64,000 nucleotides of DNA, taken from contig JAHQIW010004267.1 of NCBI GenBank assembly GCA_019055375.1, positions 23,559 through 87,558 on the forward strand, in the 5' to 3' direction. The stretch is from Parelaphostrongylus tenuis. Taxonomy: Eukaryota > Nematoda > Chromadorea > Rhabditida > Metastrongylidae. The notes under the pieces are model-generated. The model saw nothing but the letters and a program-made list of their open reading frames with translations, ran no database searches and was not told the origin of the DNA. Below, one piece after another: positions 47,101-59,100 of this stretch; the first letter of the stretch is position 1; each line of letters opens with the position of its first letter. Both the position numbers and the translations under genes were made by a program.

Positions 47101-50100
47101 TTTTTTCTTTATAGAATTTTACAGCGTTATATAAGAGTTTTTTCGAAAAACCTGCGACGCGGGACTGTAGTCAGAAATCTTAGCTTTCCAATGGTTACTA
47201 ACACTCTTATGAAACTTCATCAACTAATTAGGTCGGTTTTTATAATTTGTCTCTTTATAGTCAGAAGGAACCAATTTTTTCTTCATCTCGGGAAAATCTT
47301 TAGGTTTTTTACTTATTGCTTTAATAAATATAATCTTCACTGCAGACTCATGTACTTTTTGTGCGTATAAACTTCTATATGCGAAAAAAATTAATCGCGT
47401 GAAAAATAATTTCAGTTTCGCTGCTACAGAATAGTGCAGTTACCTTCTCAGAATTTAAGCACACTATAAAAATCTTTGATATTTAGGCTTTTGAATAGCT
47501 ATCAAAATTAGAGTAAAAATATTCTATTCCGCGAAAAAAAATCTCCGAAAAGTTGAGAGTCGCAGGCGACACTCTCCGTCCGGAAACGATTCCATAGACT
47601 TTTCCCGCCGTTTTAAAAAGAATTCAATCTCGTTTATCCTTTTCATTTGACGTTTTTCGATTAGTTTATAGCATTTAATAGTAACTTTTGTGACATTAAA
47701 AACATAGGACAGGACTACAATTTCGAGAAATCCAAGCCGGAAGAGGTCGATTCCCTTGGTGAACCGTACGATTTCAATTCCATCATGCACTACGCTCGTG
47801 ACACATTCTCGCGTGGCGCCTTCCATGACACAATCCTACCAAAATCAAGCTCAGGTTAGCCTATTTTTTTCAAATTATTTCTTCAAAATTCCTTTATTTT
47901 TACGGCTTTTTAGCAGTGTTGTGATGGTGTAAATATTTATGCAAGAGTATGGAGTGGTATGCAAATTGTTTGACCTCATGCTTGAGTCGAACCCGCGATG
48001 CACCCGTACCGAGAGCATGTGCTTTCACTCCCATATTTTTTACAATCAAAATCATCTTATTATTGTTTTATCACAACTCTATGGTGGTTGGAGTCTGAAC
48101 TCAGCTTAAGACAGGCTGTAAAACCGAGTTTCCTCTAGCTTCGCTTGTACAAGTCAATTAGAGAGTTCTTTTATGACTTAGGTAGTACCACGACGAGGTT
48201 CGCATGAAAGCCACATTCGACTTGAACCTTGTCGCTTTCGCGTTGAGCCACGGACTGAATTAGGCTCAGGCTTAGGCTTAGGCTTAAGCTTAGGCTCGGG
48301 TAAGGTTTAGGCTGAGGCTCGAGTCAGGTTTAGGCTTAGGTTTAGGTTCAGGTTTCCATATCAGTCTCGAGATACTAGCTAAGTCACAAAGGAAATTATT
48401 ACTTAGCCCTTAAATGACTATGACAGTAATTTTACTGTCCACCGCGCGACGTCGAATCTCACCCAGCTGCAGTAACGGCGTCGTCGCGTTTCGTGGGAAA
48501 GCAGGCGCAGACAGCCAGACATGCAGAGCCGCTTGCCTGGCCGCTTCTCTGACTGCCGTGCAAGTGAGAATATAACGCCGCCTGCCCATCAACGTTGCTC
48601 CACAAACGGTCAACGCGAGCGGCCGGCCCGTAGTGACGGTGTCTTTGTCTTGTCGTCGATCGGGAAGAAGGTTGCTGGTTCGACCCCTAACACGACGCTT
48701 CGTTGTATTTTCATGTTTTTAATGTGTGGTGTCGCTTAGTATTGAAGGTTTTTTCTATAAGGTGATTATTACAGCAAAAATCGCTTAATTGTCTAACATT
48801 TCACTATTTCTTCGTACAAAATGTAGATCATGGGTTCACAACGCGTATCCAAGATTTTCCGATTTACCATACGAAATATGGTATGATATGATGTGTCAGT
48901 GATTTGATTATACTAGCAGCAAAAAACGAACGAGCAATGTTCTTCTCGATCAACGCCAGCACGAGGTACCGTCACTGTGGGGTTTTTTTTTTAGTTCTTA
49001 ACAATACAAATAAAATTTCAATCAGATGTTTTTTTTTTGAAGACTTAGGTTTCATATTAAAACTGGCTTCTGCTCGGTGAAAAATTTAAACGGCAGTCTT
49101 AGCGTGAGGACATTAAGATAGCAAAATTACGCTCGCCTTCGAGCCGCCGCGGTGGTGACAGAGAAGGGGGGAGGGGGAGCTAGTGTCGTGGGTCAACGGT
49201 CGTTAATCTGTTAAACCGGTCGACTTCCGCGGACCCTAACTGGGCCTGTTCCCCGACCTGTGAACAGCTCCACCTTTTCTACCCCGATTACCCGCCGACT
49301 ATGTCCTGCTTCACGTTGCCAGACTCACAGCTAAATTTTGGATGGGTCTCGCCATGAAAAGCAGTACTGTAGTCGGCGACTAATCGGGCAGAGGAGGTGG
49401 GGTCGTTCCCGCGTTGGCGGGCACGCCCATTTAGGATCTGCGGAAGTCAGTCGTTTTGAATCAGCTTGTTTAGGGTTTCGATCTGAAATTGGTCCAACGT
49501 GTACATCTGAGCGAAGGTGATATTCGTCAGGCGAAAAAACTTTACAAATGTTCTGGTGGGTTTTTCTTCATTGTTTCCTCTAGTTTTTCCCGCTCACCCC
49601 ATTTACGGGTGGGAAACAGCCCTTTTATCGTTTACTCACATTTTTTTTCTATTTGTCGACGCTCACATGTGACACCACGTCTTAAGTTTGATGTTGGTTG
49701 GGGGGATTACGGTTGATTTTTTCGCTGAGAGCGCGGACTCATTGAAATCGACGTATGCTGTCCGTTGAGCCATTCAATGAAAGGCGCCAGTCATTTGGAG
49801 CGTCGATGTAATCAAACCATGACGAGAATATTTTCGTTGTTTCATGTGTCATCTGTATCACCGGTCATTCCGTTGATCATCGAGTGACTCGAGTGGTAAA
49901 CAGTTGAAACTTCCATTTTCTTTTTACGCCCAAAAGTAGCCCAGTGGGTCCTTCCTAGCTGTTAGGATTTGTCGAGCAAATTGCCTTATCTCTGAATTCT
50001 TCGTATTCGTATCTGTACATAGAGAGCATGGGTGGCGCAATGGTTAGATGTGCTTTTCGACATACACACGGTCGATCAATCGAATCGACAGTTCGATTTG

Positions 50101-53100
50101 CGCTCATAGCTCAGCAAGCCTACCTTCCCTCCGGGGCCGGTGAATTGGTACCGGACTTCTGTGGGAGGATAGAAGCACCACCCACCAGTAAATATTCGCC
50201 GCATCCCTAAGTCCTTTCGGGACCATGGACCCAACCTTCTGCGTGTCTAACCCGCAGCCACTTGCGTATAACAATAGGCGTGTTGCGACTGACAATGGTT
50301 TCTAACCCCCAACGTGCCATGTTAGACGTAACCGCTCCGTTGTTAGACGCAACACGCCAGGAGTTAGAGACGCAGGGGTTGGATCCATGGTCCCGTATAG
50401 GTCAGCACCCAGAGCTTTACTATATATTTTATTTGCAAATCAGTGACATCTTTTTGTGGTTCCCACCTGAAACACCCTCTCTGCTGGGATCAGATAGCTA
50501 GCTTTCCACGGATCAGCTTTCCACTGACGTTCTGAACGACAGTTGAAGAGAAATCGACTGAGTTTGAAAAATGGTCTTAGAGGCTCTCTGCTATCATAAA
50601 ATACCGAAAAAATGCGCAGTGAGTTAAGTGCATTCAGCTCATTGAAAGCTTTAAATAATCTTATGGCTATGCATCCAATCATGTTGAGTTATATGCAGGA
50701 CTTCCGCCCCAGTGGGGAGTTATCCCTTTCGGCCCCATTGTTTCTGCACCTCTAATTGGCAACTCTGGACGGTCTGCCCGAGCTCCTCTACATGCTTAGC
50801 TCTAGGCCGCCATTGTTAGACGCAGCAAGCTCGGGGTTAGAGATGCAGGAGAGCTGAAACAGACCGTCCAGAGTTGCCAGTTAAAGACGCAGAGGACGTG
50901 GGTTTACGGTGCCGAAAGGGTTAAGCCCGATTTCTCCCATACAGAGGCTTGTGCTACCACTACACCACCGAGGCTATCGTTACTCTATATTAGCTAGTTT
51001 TGTTATTTCTTATTTCCCTTCGATTCAGTTTGGCTATCACTTGGGTTTTTTTTTATAACGTGCCATCTTTCTTCTTTTTTCATACCTTCATACTTCCTTA
51101 CTTTTAATATTTTTTTTCTTATCGTTTCTTTTCACAATATTTTCCACCTTTCACATCTTTTTCTCTTCATCATCAACTTGCACAGTTTTTCCTCCAGAAT
51201 GTGGAAGCACCCTTCTTTTTGATACTGCTGAACTCACGACATCGAGGTCGCGTCGGTGCGTCTGGCGTATTGTGGCTCCTGAAGGTCAAACGGTCTTTCT
51301 AAACATTACCGGTTAGTTCTTGATGAACCCCAATTGTCCTGACTATACTAACTACGTCGAAGACCTTTGTGATGATATGTTAAGCCATAAAGCTATCCAG
51401 AAATTTTCTACCCATTCCTAGCGGCGTGTTTTCTGCATTCTCTTTGGAAATAGTGCTCTCTAATCATTAGTATAAATCATTTTCTCCCCCATTTTTGTGA
51501 GACCTAATAGTCTACCATTCCCACTATACTTCAAATTCTAGGTACATTCTTAATTCTTCCTTCCAATGGATGTGTCGAGGAGAAGAGCGACACAATCGTT
51601 GTTCGAGATGGTTATTCAGCAAAGGCGCCACTGCTAGGTTCATTTTTCTCTTGTCTATTTGTTTTCAGTAGCTTAATATCGTTGAGTGATACGCAAAACT
51701 TTGAGCCCTGGACGGAAGTTGAACTTGCGTCTTACCCTTTCCTGAATTCTTGCTTACCACTGTACTACCGGGGCTCGTGATCTGCTACCAGTCATTTTCG
51801 TTTTCATGTTTTCGCTTATCTAACTGGTTGTGATCGTTCTGTGCCACCAAGGCTTGAATTCTCTTATGTCACGATTCAGACAAGATTTGTGGTGATGAGG
51901 TCGGTTATCGAACTATCGCATCGTCTGGTAGCCGACTGTATGTTGAACTTCATTCCTCTTTGCCACCACCGCCTTCCATTGGAAAATACTTCTCTGTCTG
52001 CGGTGGTCCAATTTTCGCAGATCATGGTGTAATTCAGGTATATTTTATATCATTTTTATTCATATTATTCGCTAGGAAGCCCACTATCCGGATGGATTTC
52101 GTCCTTTTTGGAAGTGAACTTATGGATTACTGGATATCATATTTCACGTAACGATCTTTATTCAAAGCTCGCGTGAGTTTGGTATCTTTTTTTCGACATC
52201 AGTAGCTGCGGGTTCGGCGATTGCGCCTTCCCCAGGGCCTGAACGTATTTCATGTGAAGTTACTCGTTTAATTATATGGACTGCGTACAATATAAATAAA
52301 AATCTTGATAAATGGTTCACTGCCTCGTCTTGGGTAGATGGTCTTCCTGGGTCTCGGACCGCGAAGTAAAGCAGAGTGTTCGACCCTCCCAGCAGTTCAC
52401 CCAAACTATGAAGGAGTCCGATGTTTTCACTTGGAAACCCGCCTTCTTGGTAATCGCATGGTGATAACCTCCCTCTGATCCACAAGGGCCCGCTACTACT
52501 CTAGTGTTATGGCGACCTGACGAAGCCTCGCTTAGGCCTACATGGGGACTTCAAGGAACAGAACACCTAAATCAGCCGGATTTTCCTATGCTGGGGCTCG
52601 CACTATCAGTGAAGAGGAGCCCTCCAAGTCCAAGTCCGTATGTGAAAATTTGTGCTATTTAAAAACGTCACTGTAATCAAAAAACCACTCACCCTTTTTT
52701 CAGGTTGAGGCTACCTATATTCAGAATAAAGGCTCTAGATTCGGACTTTAGATCAATATAACTAGTTTCAAACTTACAGAATATTGAGTACTTTTTGTGA
52801 AGTAAAGTGACGGTCATATGTACCATAGGTTTCATTTGAACTAGAAGTAATTCGTTGGTTAAACGAAGAACGTCCCATAAATGGCCCTAAGGAAGGCAAA
52901 GTTGCCGAAACTCAGTCATCGATCTTGAAGAAGCCGAGGCAACCTCGTGAAAACCTTGAATGAAGATTATATCGCGAAATATATTTCATTCTTATTTTTC
53001 ATTCTGCCATAGTTTAATGAAAGTCGGTCTTTCGAACCTAAATCCTGTGCTCTCGATTTTAGTTGTAAATATTTTTTGTTTCAAACTAGATTTTCTATGA

Positions 53101-56100
53101 ATTTAACTAGAACTTCTTTTCTTCTATTTTTCCTGTTAAGGATGAAAATTTGGTGAAAAGAGTGTTTTTGTTAGAGTCCCAGGTATCCTGATGCGTATCC
53201 TTCGAATTCCGATTGTTTGTGGACAGTACATGTCTCTGAGGGCTATCAAGTCGCCATTGAGGTTGTTTATTTTCATGTGAGTTTCATGCCATATCAGTTT
53301 ACAACGCCCCTTCTAACCTTTTCGCTACCACAATTCATCGATTGCGTAGCGCGACTTTCGTTAATTAAATAGAATTCTCTTCTCCGTTTAGAGAAAAACT
53401 GTAGGTTTCCAGGGTTGCTCCGATACTCCATGTTTTCCTCTGTATATATCATCCCATTTCTTTCGATGTCTACTTTCTCTCATAACGCTTTTTGAAAGCC
53501 ATTTCAAAAACCAGACCGATTTTCAGAATCACCGGGATTTAAGCTATTGAATGATTATCAAAAAGTTTAGTGAAAAGCGAAACACCGACGTTAGCCGATC
53601 AAACAAAGCACGTCGATGGTGAAGCGCAGTATTATTTTCGACGCTACGACATAATCAAAAGGCCTGTTGGGAGACCGAACACACCATTGAAGTCCTTTTT
53701 CTTCAAGTTATCGCATGATTATCAAAAGTTTAGGAAGAAGAAGTCTTTATTCAGCAAAAAAGAACTCTGAAAAGTCGTGTATCAAATATGGTACACGCCG
53801 TCCCCAAAGGGCTAATCCGGTCGGGACGGCAGTTGATTTATCGTGCAGCGCGACTTGCGAGAGAGTGCAATTTTTGTTACTTGGTCGGGCATTTTTGTCC
53901 ATTTTGGAAAGAAACTCTAGGTATTTGGTGTTACACTGTTATTCCATGATCATTTCAACAAGTTCGTGCTTTGATCCATCTATAACTCTTACATGCGGAA
54001 AAACTTCGAAGGTGAAGCGTAATTTTCTTTCGGCCCTAGCAGCACTATCTGGAGGCCTCTAGAAATCAAACCTCGTTGCAGAATTGCCAGTAATTATACT
54101 GTCAAATGCTTACGAAGCTTTCAATGGAGAGCCATACAGAGGCCCAAACCTGAGCCAAAAATGCGCGTCAAGTGTGAAACGTAAGCTTATTTTGCTGCTA
54201 CAGCGCAGGGAGAGGGCTTTCTAAGGAAATTAGTAGTGCTGGAACGGGAATAAAGCATCTAAATATTCGTCTATCTGGAGAGGCTCGCGCCGTCATGAAC
54301 GGGTTAATCATATCACGAGAGCAATAACTGAATAATCTGGACAAGTTTAGCTTGAACAGCACAAGGAATGCATCTACGATCGTGTGGTGTTCTGGGAGAC
54401 TTCCGAAGGAGAATCTCCTCTGATCACCCTATGTGGTGTTGTGACGAATAGACAAATTGTCACAAGGAAAAGCAATCAAATGGTTATCAGGTAGTTTATT
54501 CTTCCAGTTCTATCGTCGTTTTTTTCGTGACTAGTTACTAGTTCTTTGGAATTTCAGATAAAAAAAATACTTTTGAGTATTTCCCACCTTATTGTCGAAA
54601 AAAGCTTCTCATTGCTTTAGATAAATTAGCAATGTATTGGGTTGGCAAGAAATTTTGCGGACTTTTTCTTTTTTTTTTTTTATTATTTTTCATGAATTTA
54701 AGTCTTCGTTTTCACTATCGCTTTGAGCAGCTTCTTGCGCTTTTTGATATGTAACACTTATTCATTTGTTCTAAGATGGAATTATCGTGAAAACAAAGCG
54801 ATTGTTGATGCTACATAGTATCTTTGCGTGCCAATGCAGCACTTGAATCCAAACGATACTCGTGTAGCATCAACTATCCATTTTTCTCTCAGGGCAATTC
54901 CATCTTGAAACAAATGTATAAGTGTTGTATATCAAAATAACCGCAAGAAGTTGCTTTTATCGGTAGTACAAAAAGACTCAAATGCGTGTAAAATAATCAA
55001 CAAAAACGAAGATGTCCGGAAGTTTGCTTGCCAACCCAATAATTGTCAAGGAATTAATCGGTTTATCTAAGATGTCGGATTATTTCGTAATTAGTAATTT
55101 AGATTCTTCTCCGACAATTCGGTACAGAAATCCGGTTTCGAGCTGCAGTTTGTTAGAGAATTAGATGAATGTGCCACCGGAATACAAGTCTGTGAGCATC
55201 GCTGTGTGAATACTGTTGGAAGTTTTCGATGCGATTGCTACGTGGGCTATAGCCTTCGTCCGGATGGACGAACATGTGAAAGTGGGTGTTCATTGATTAA
55301 TCAGCCACTTGACATTTTTTATGAGAGGAGAGTGGCCGAGTGCAGTCAACAAACGCCTTAGAGAACGCCCTAGCCCGGGTTCTTTGGAGATTGCAAGTTC
55401 TGCCCGACCAGTATTTTACATCTTTCATGGAAAAGAATCCTCAAGCAGCGGTCGAAACAACTCGCGAAATATTAAAGGATCTTCGGGATGCCGAATGCGA
55501 GAAAACGAATCGAATGCATCCGCACAATTGGTGTGATGACGGGTTGTATAAAATGAATTTTTTCTTATGATAGAAGAGCATCTTTCATAGTCATGAAATT
55601 ATCTTGTTCTTGAATACTGTCAATGAGATTCATTAGAATTCTGAAGCATCGTTATCGGTATCATTGTTCATACAAATGAATTATATCTATTATTTTTTAT
55701 GATTTTATTTCTTACGATTCGTCGTTGCGTATCAATGTGCGGACCACAATAATTCTAGCATTCAATTCGTTTCCTCGCTTGCATCCTTCACAAAGGTCTT
55801 CAAGCATTTCGTGGTTGTTTCGACTGCTGTTTGAGAATCTCGTCGTCTATATCGTAGCTTGAATATATATACATATTTAATATATAATATAATATATATT
55901 GTGAATATCGTAGCTTGTGCAAGGCGTACGCAGTCTAGGATTTCGGCGTCGATGCCTTTATATGTAGAGGGTTTATTCCCTTACTAGGAACTGGCTGAAG
56001 CGAAAAGGCACTGTGCTACGGATGAGACTGAATAGCCGAAAGGCGTTCAAGAAAGGCTTTAAGCATGCTTTCAGGATAGTTATGCAACTGTTCTAGGCAC

Positions 56101-59100
56101 ATGTGGAGGTTTTCTGCGGGCCTCTGCTGGCTCATTTTCATCACCTAATCACCCACAACTATATCCGTCGTCAAAGGAATGTGTCTGGGAAATCGAAGCC
56201 GAAGATGGATATCAGATATTCCTGAATTTCACTACATTTAACATTGAAGTATTGCTTCTCAACGTTTTTCTATTCGCCGTTTCTTTTCAGAGCTGCCAAA
56301 GTTTTACTTTCAGGGAATGAAAACTGAATGTGCCTACGATTATGTGAGGATCGATGAAAGTGAAAGGATGTGTGGAGAGTATGGTACTAACTCTTTTTTT
56401 TTCCAAATACTATGCTGTATAATGAAAGCTCTCAAAGCTATCGGCATCGATCAATCTCTGAGAGACGACGCACCATGCTCTCATCTTCATCTGACATCGT
56501 TTGCGATGATTTGAATACATGTCTGGCCTCTACCACAATGACTTGCGGTGGCCTACAAATGTATGAAGTTAGTGCTGCTATCCTCCTGGACAAGCTTCGT
56601 ACCAGTTCAACGACCTCAAAAAAGTGAAAGGTTTGATGAGCCTTATGCGTGATGCTGAACCATCTACCATCGATTGCTTGATTATCTGTCGTAGAGTAGC
56701 TCTAACCACTGCACTAAATGCGCTCTTACTGTGTAATAATGTCTCTGCAAGGCATAGTAAACCATTAGTCAGAAATTTTCGACATGGGAAATGGTAGGCT
56801 TTTGATTAACTGCTCATTTCATAAACACGGCGTAAAATCTGCCAAGGTTCGATTGGAACTATGTACTTGTCCAATGGCATGTTCGGGTGCGTGTCACTTA
56901 GTGTGTTGAAGATCCCTGCGGCACGCATGTGGTTCGAGGTTCGTTCCCGCCTCTTCGGCTCACTAAGCCTTCCACCCTTCAGCGGTCTGTGAACTGGCCA
57001 AATTTGTGTGGGAGGATAGCAGCACCGACTTGATACATCGGTGAACCATTGCGAGTCATTGTAAAGGTCAGAAATGCACTTAGTAACCTTAAACGGGAAG
57101 TTCAAGTTAACTTCATGGTGCATTCTGAGGGATTGAACAATGCCGAGAGCTTCATCCTATCTCTGTCTTCTAATTACATATTGTACGCATGATTTGGTCG
57201 CCTACTATTCTGCTTTTCTGATGAAATGGCTTAGCAGTACTTTGAAAAGCGATTTTGATTTGGTGTGTGTCTGTAGATACCAAAATTGTTTTGGGATTAC
57301 ATATCCACGGATGCTGTGTTATATGCAAAATTTTCGACTCTAAGCGGGTGTTGGAACTCGCGTTTTTACCCATATCGGAGACAGCTAGCCTTACACGTGT
57401 AATCACAACATCATGAAACTGCTATGAGATCGGTTACATAAAGAACTTATTCAGATTATCTGGTATGTTAAACTAAAACGAAGTTCTTTTGAAATTTTTT
57501 TCCTCTAACTTTCCAGTGCAAACTAGTAAGTGCTTTATCGACGTATGATCACTTGGTAACGCGGTGTACTTTTGAAAGTTAGAAAAATTGTGCTATTAGC
57601 TAAGTTGATAGGTGCTATTCTGTCACCACAATTTATTTTTCACCTTTTGGTGATTACTGCTTTTTCTGAGTTATCACCAGACTTTTGATAATCATTCAAT
57701 AGCATTTATCCTTGTCCATTCCAATACTCAACGCTTGTTTTCTGAAAAGGCTTTCATAGTACGCTGTAGCAGCGGAAATAAAATCGAGTTCCAACGCGCA
57801 GTTTTTGCTCGGCTACAGTATGTGGATGGGACGCCAGCAGACTTTTAGCACTTATTTGATAGCTTGATTTCAGTTGGTTCTGGAACTAAGTGGCTTTTAA
57901 ATGGTCTTCGTGGTTCGCGCCCAAAAGCGAGAAGATTAAGTTTTGCATAGGCTTAAGACTAATAATCTCTTTATCTGGTAAGATGTATTGAAAATAAAAC
58001 CCTAAGACATAGGATGACAGGACGGATCTTCTACAATTCTGATATGCAGAGCACAGTTTTTGCAAAACGGATAAAAATTCCTAACCAAATATCAAAAATT
58101 CTTGCTCCATTGCGCCGAGTTTGAAACTTAATTTTATTCTTGCTGGCAAAGCAATAAACAAGGCCTTTTGAGGAATCAAGCTCAGTATTGAGATCGTCAA
58201 GATATAAGCTATAGAATGATTACTAAAAGTTTGGGGAAAAAGAGGAAAAGGACTTGTCTTTAAAGGGGTTTTTAAATGGATTGCGATAACAGAATAGTAC
58301 CGTTTGATATTAGTAAATCTTTCAGCTGAACCACTACTTTTCACTTCGGCTTCAAATCGTGTTAGAGTTGAGTTTGTATCTGATTCATCTGTAGAGAGAA
58401 CCGGCTTTTTGGCTAACTTCATCACTGATCTGGACGAGTGTCAAACAGATAACGCTGGATGCGAACATGTTTGCCAAAACAGACTGGGTGAGCATAATGA
58501 CATATTGTGAGAGAAGCACTGTTATCTTAACGCGAAGTGTTGAAGGTTCCTATGTATGTCTTTGTCATATTGGTTATGTACTTGCTGATGATGGTCACAA
58601 CTGTAAGGAAGGAGGATGCTTCTTTGAGCTCAATTCACCGAGTGGTACGTGTTTTGACTCATTTCTGTAGTCATTTTTTGTGCTCAAGTCTAAAAAAAAA
58701 AAAGTTTTCTCAAGTTTCTCTTTGCAGGAAAAGTGTCCACTCCTAATTATCCTAACGGTTATCCGACGAATCAGAACTGTACGTGGCATTTCATAACCAC
58801 AACTGGTCACCGAACTGATGCTTGTGCGTGGTTATTTTCTAGATCATCAAATGTTGAATTTATCTGTATTTCTCTTTGGGAAGGGTTCCGCATTGATGGT
58901 GATCCCGTTCATTACGACCCTGGTGTCGGTTTGTCGCTGCCCTGGGTTTATCAAGCTTATCAGTGCTCCAGGATGAGGAAATTTGTAGCAAATTTGTCTG
59001 GGCTCAGCACAGCCCTTCATTGCACGTGGCACTCCTCTCGCATGGTGTATACCAGGATTGCAGGGCTTCGACACGACCAGTTTTCAAGGACATTCTTGAG

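Noticed and set aside
56314..56383. A frame break between the CUB3 exons at 56314 and 58326
   Set aside because: Using the donor GTACTA at 56384 instead of GTATGG at 56379 makes the phases agree, so no indel is needed.
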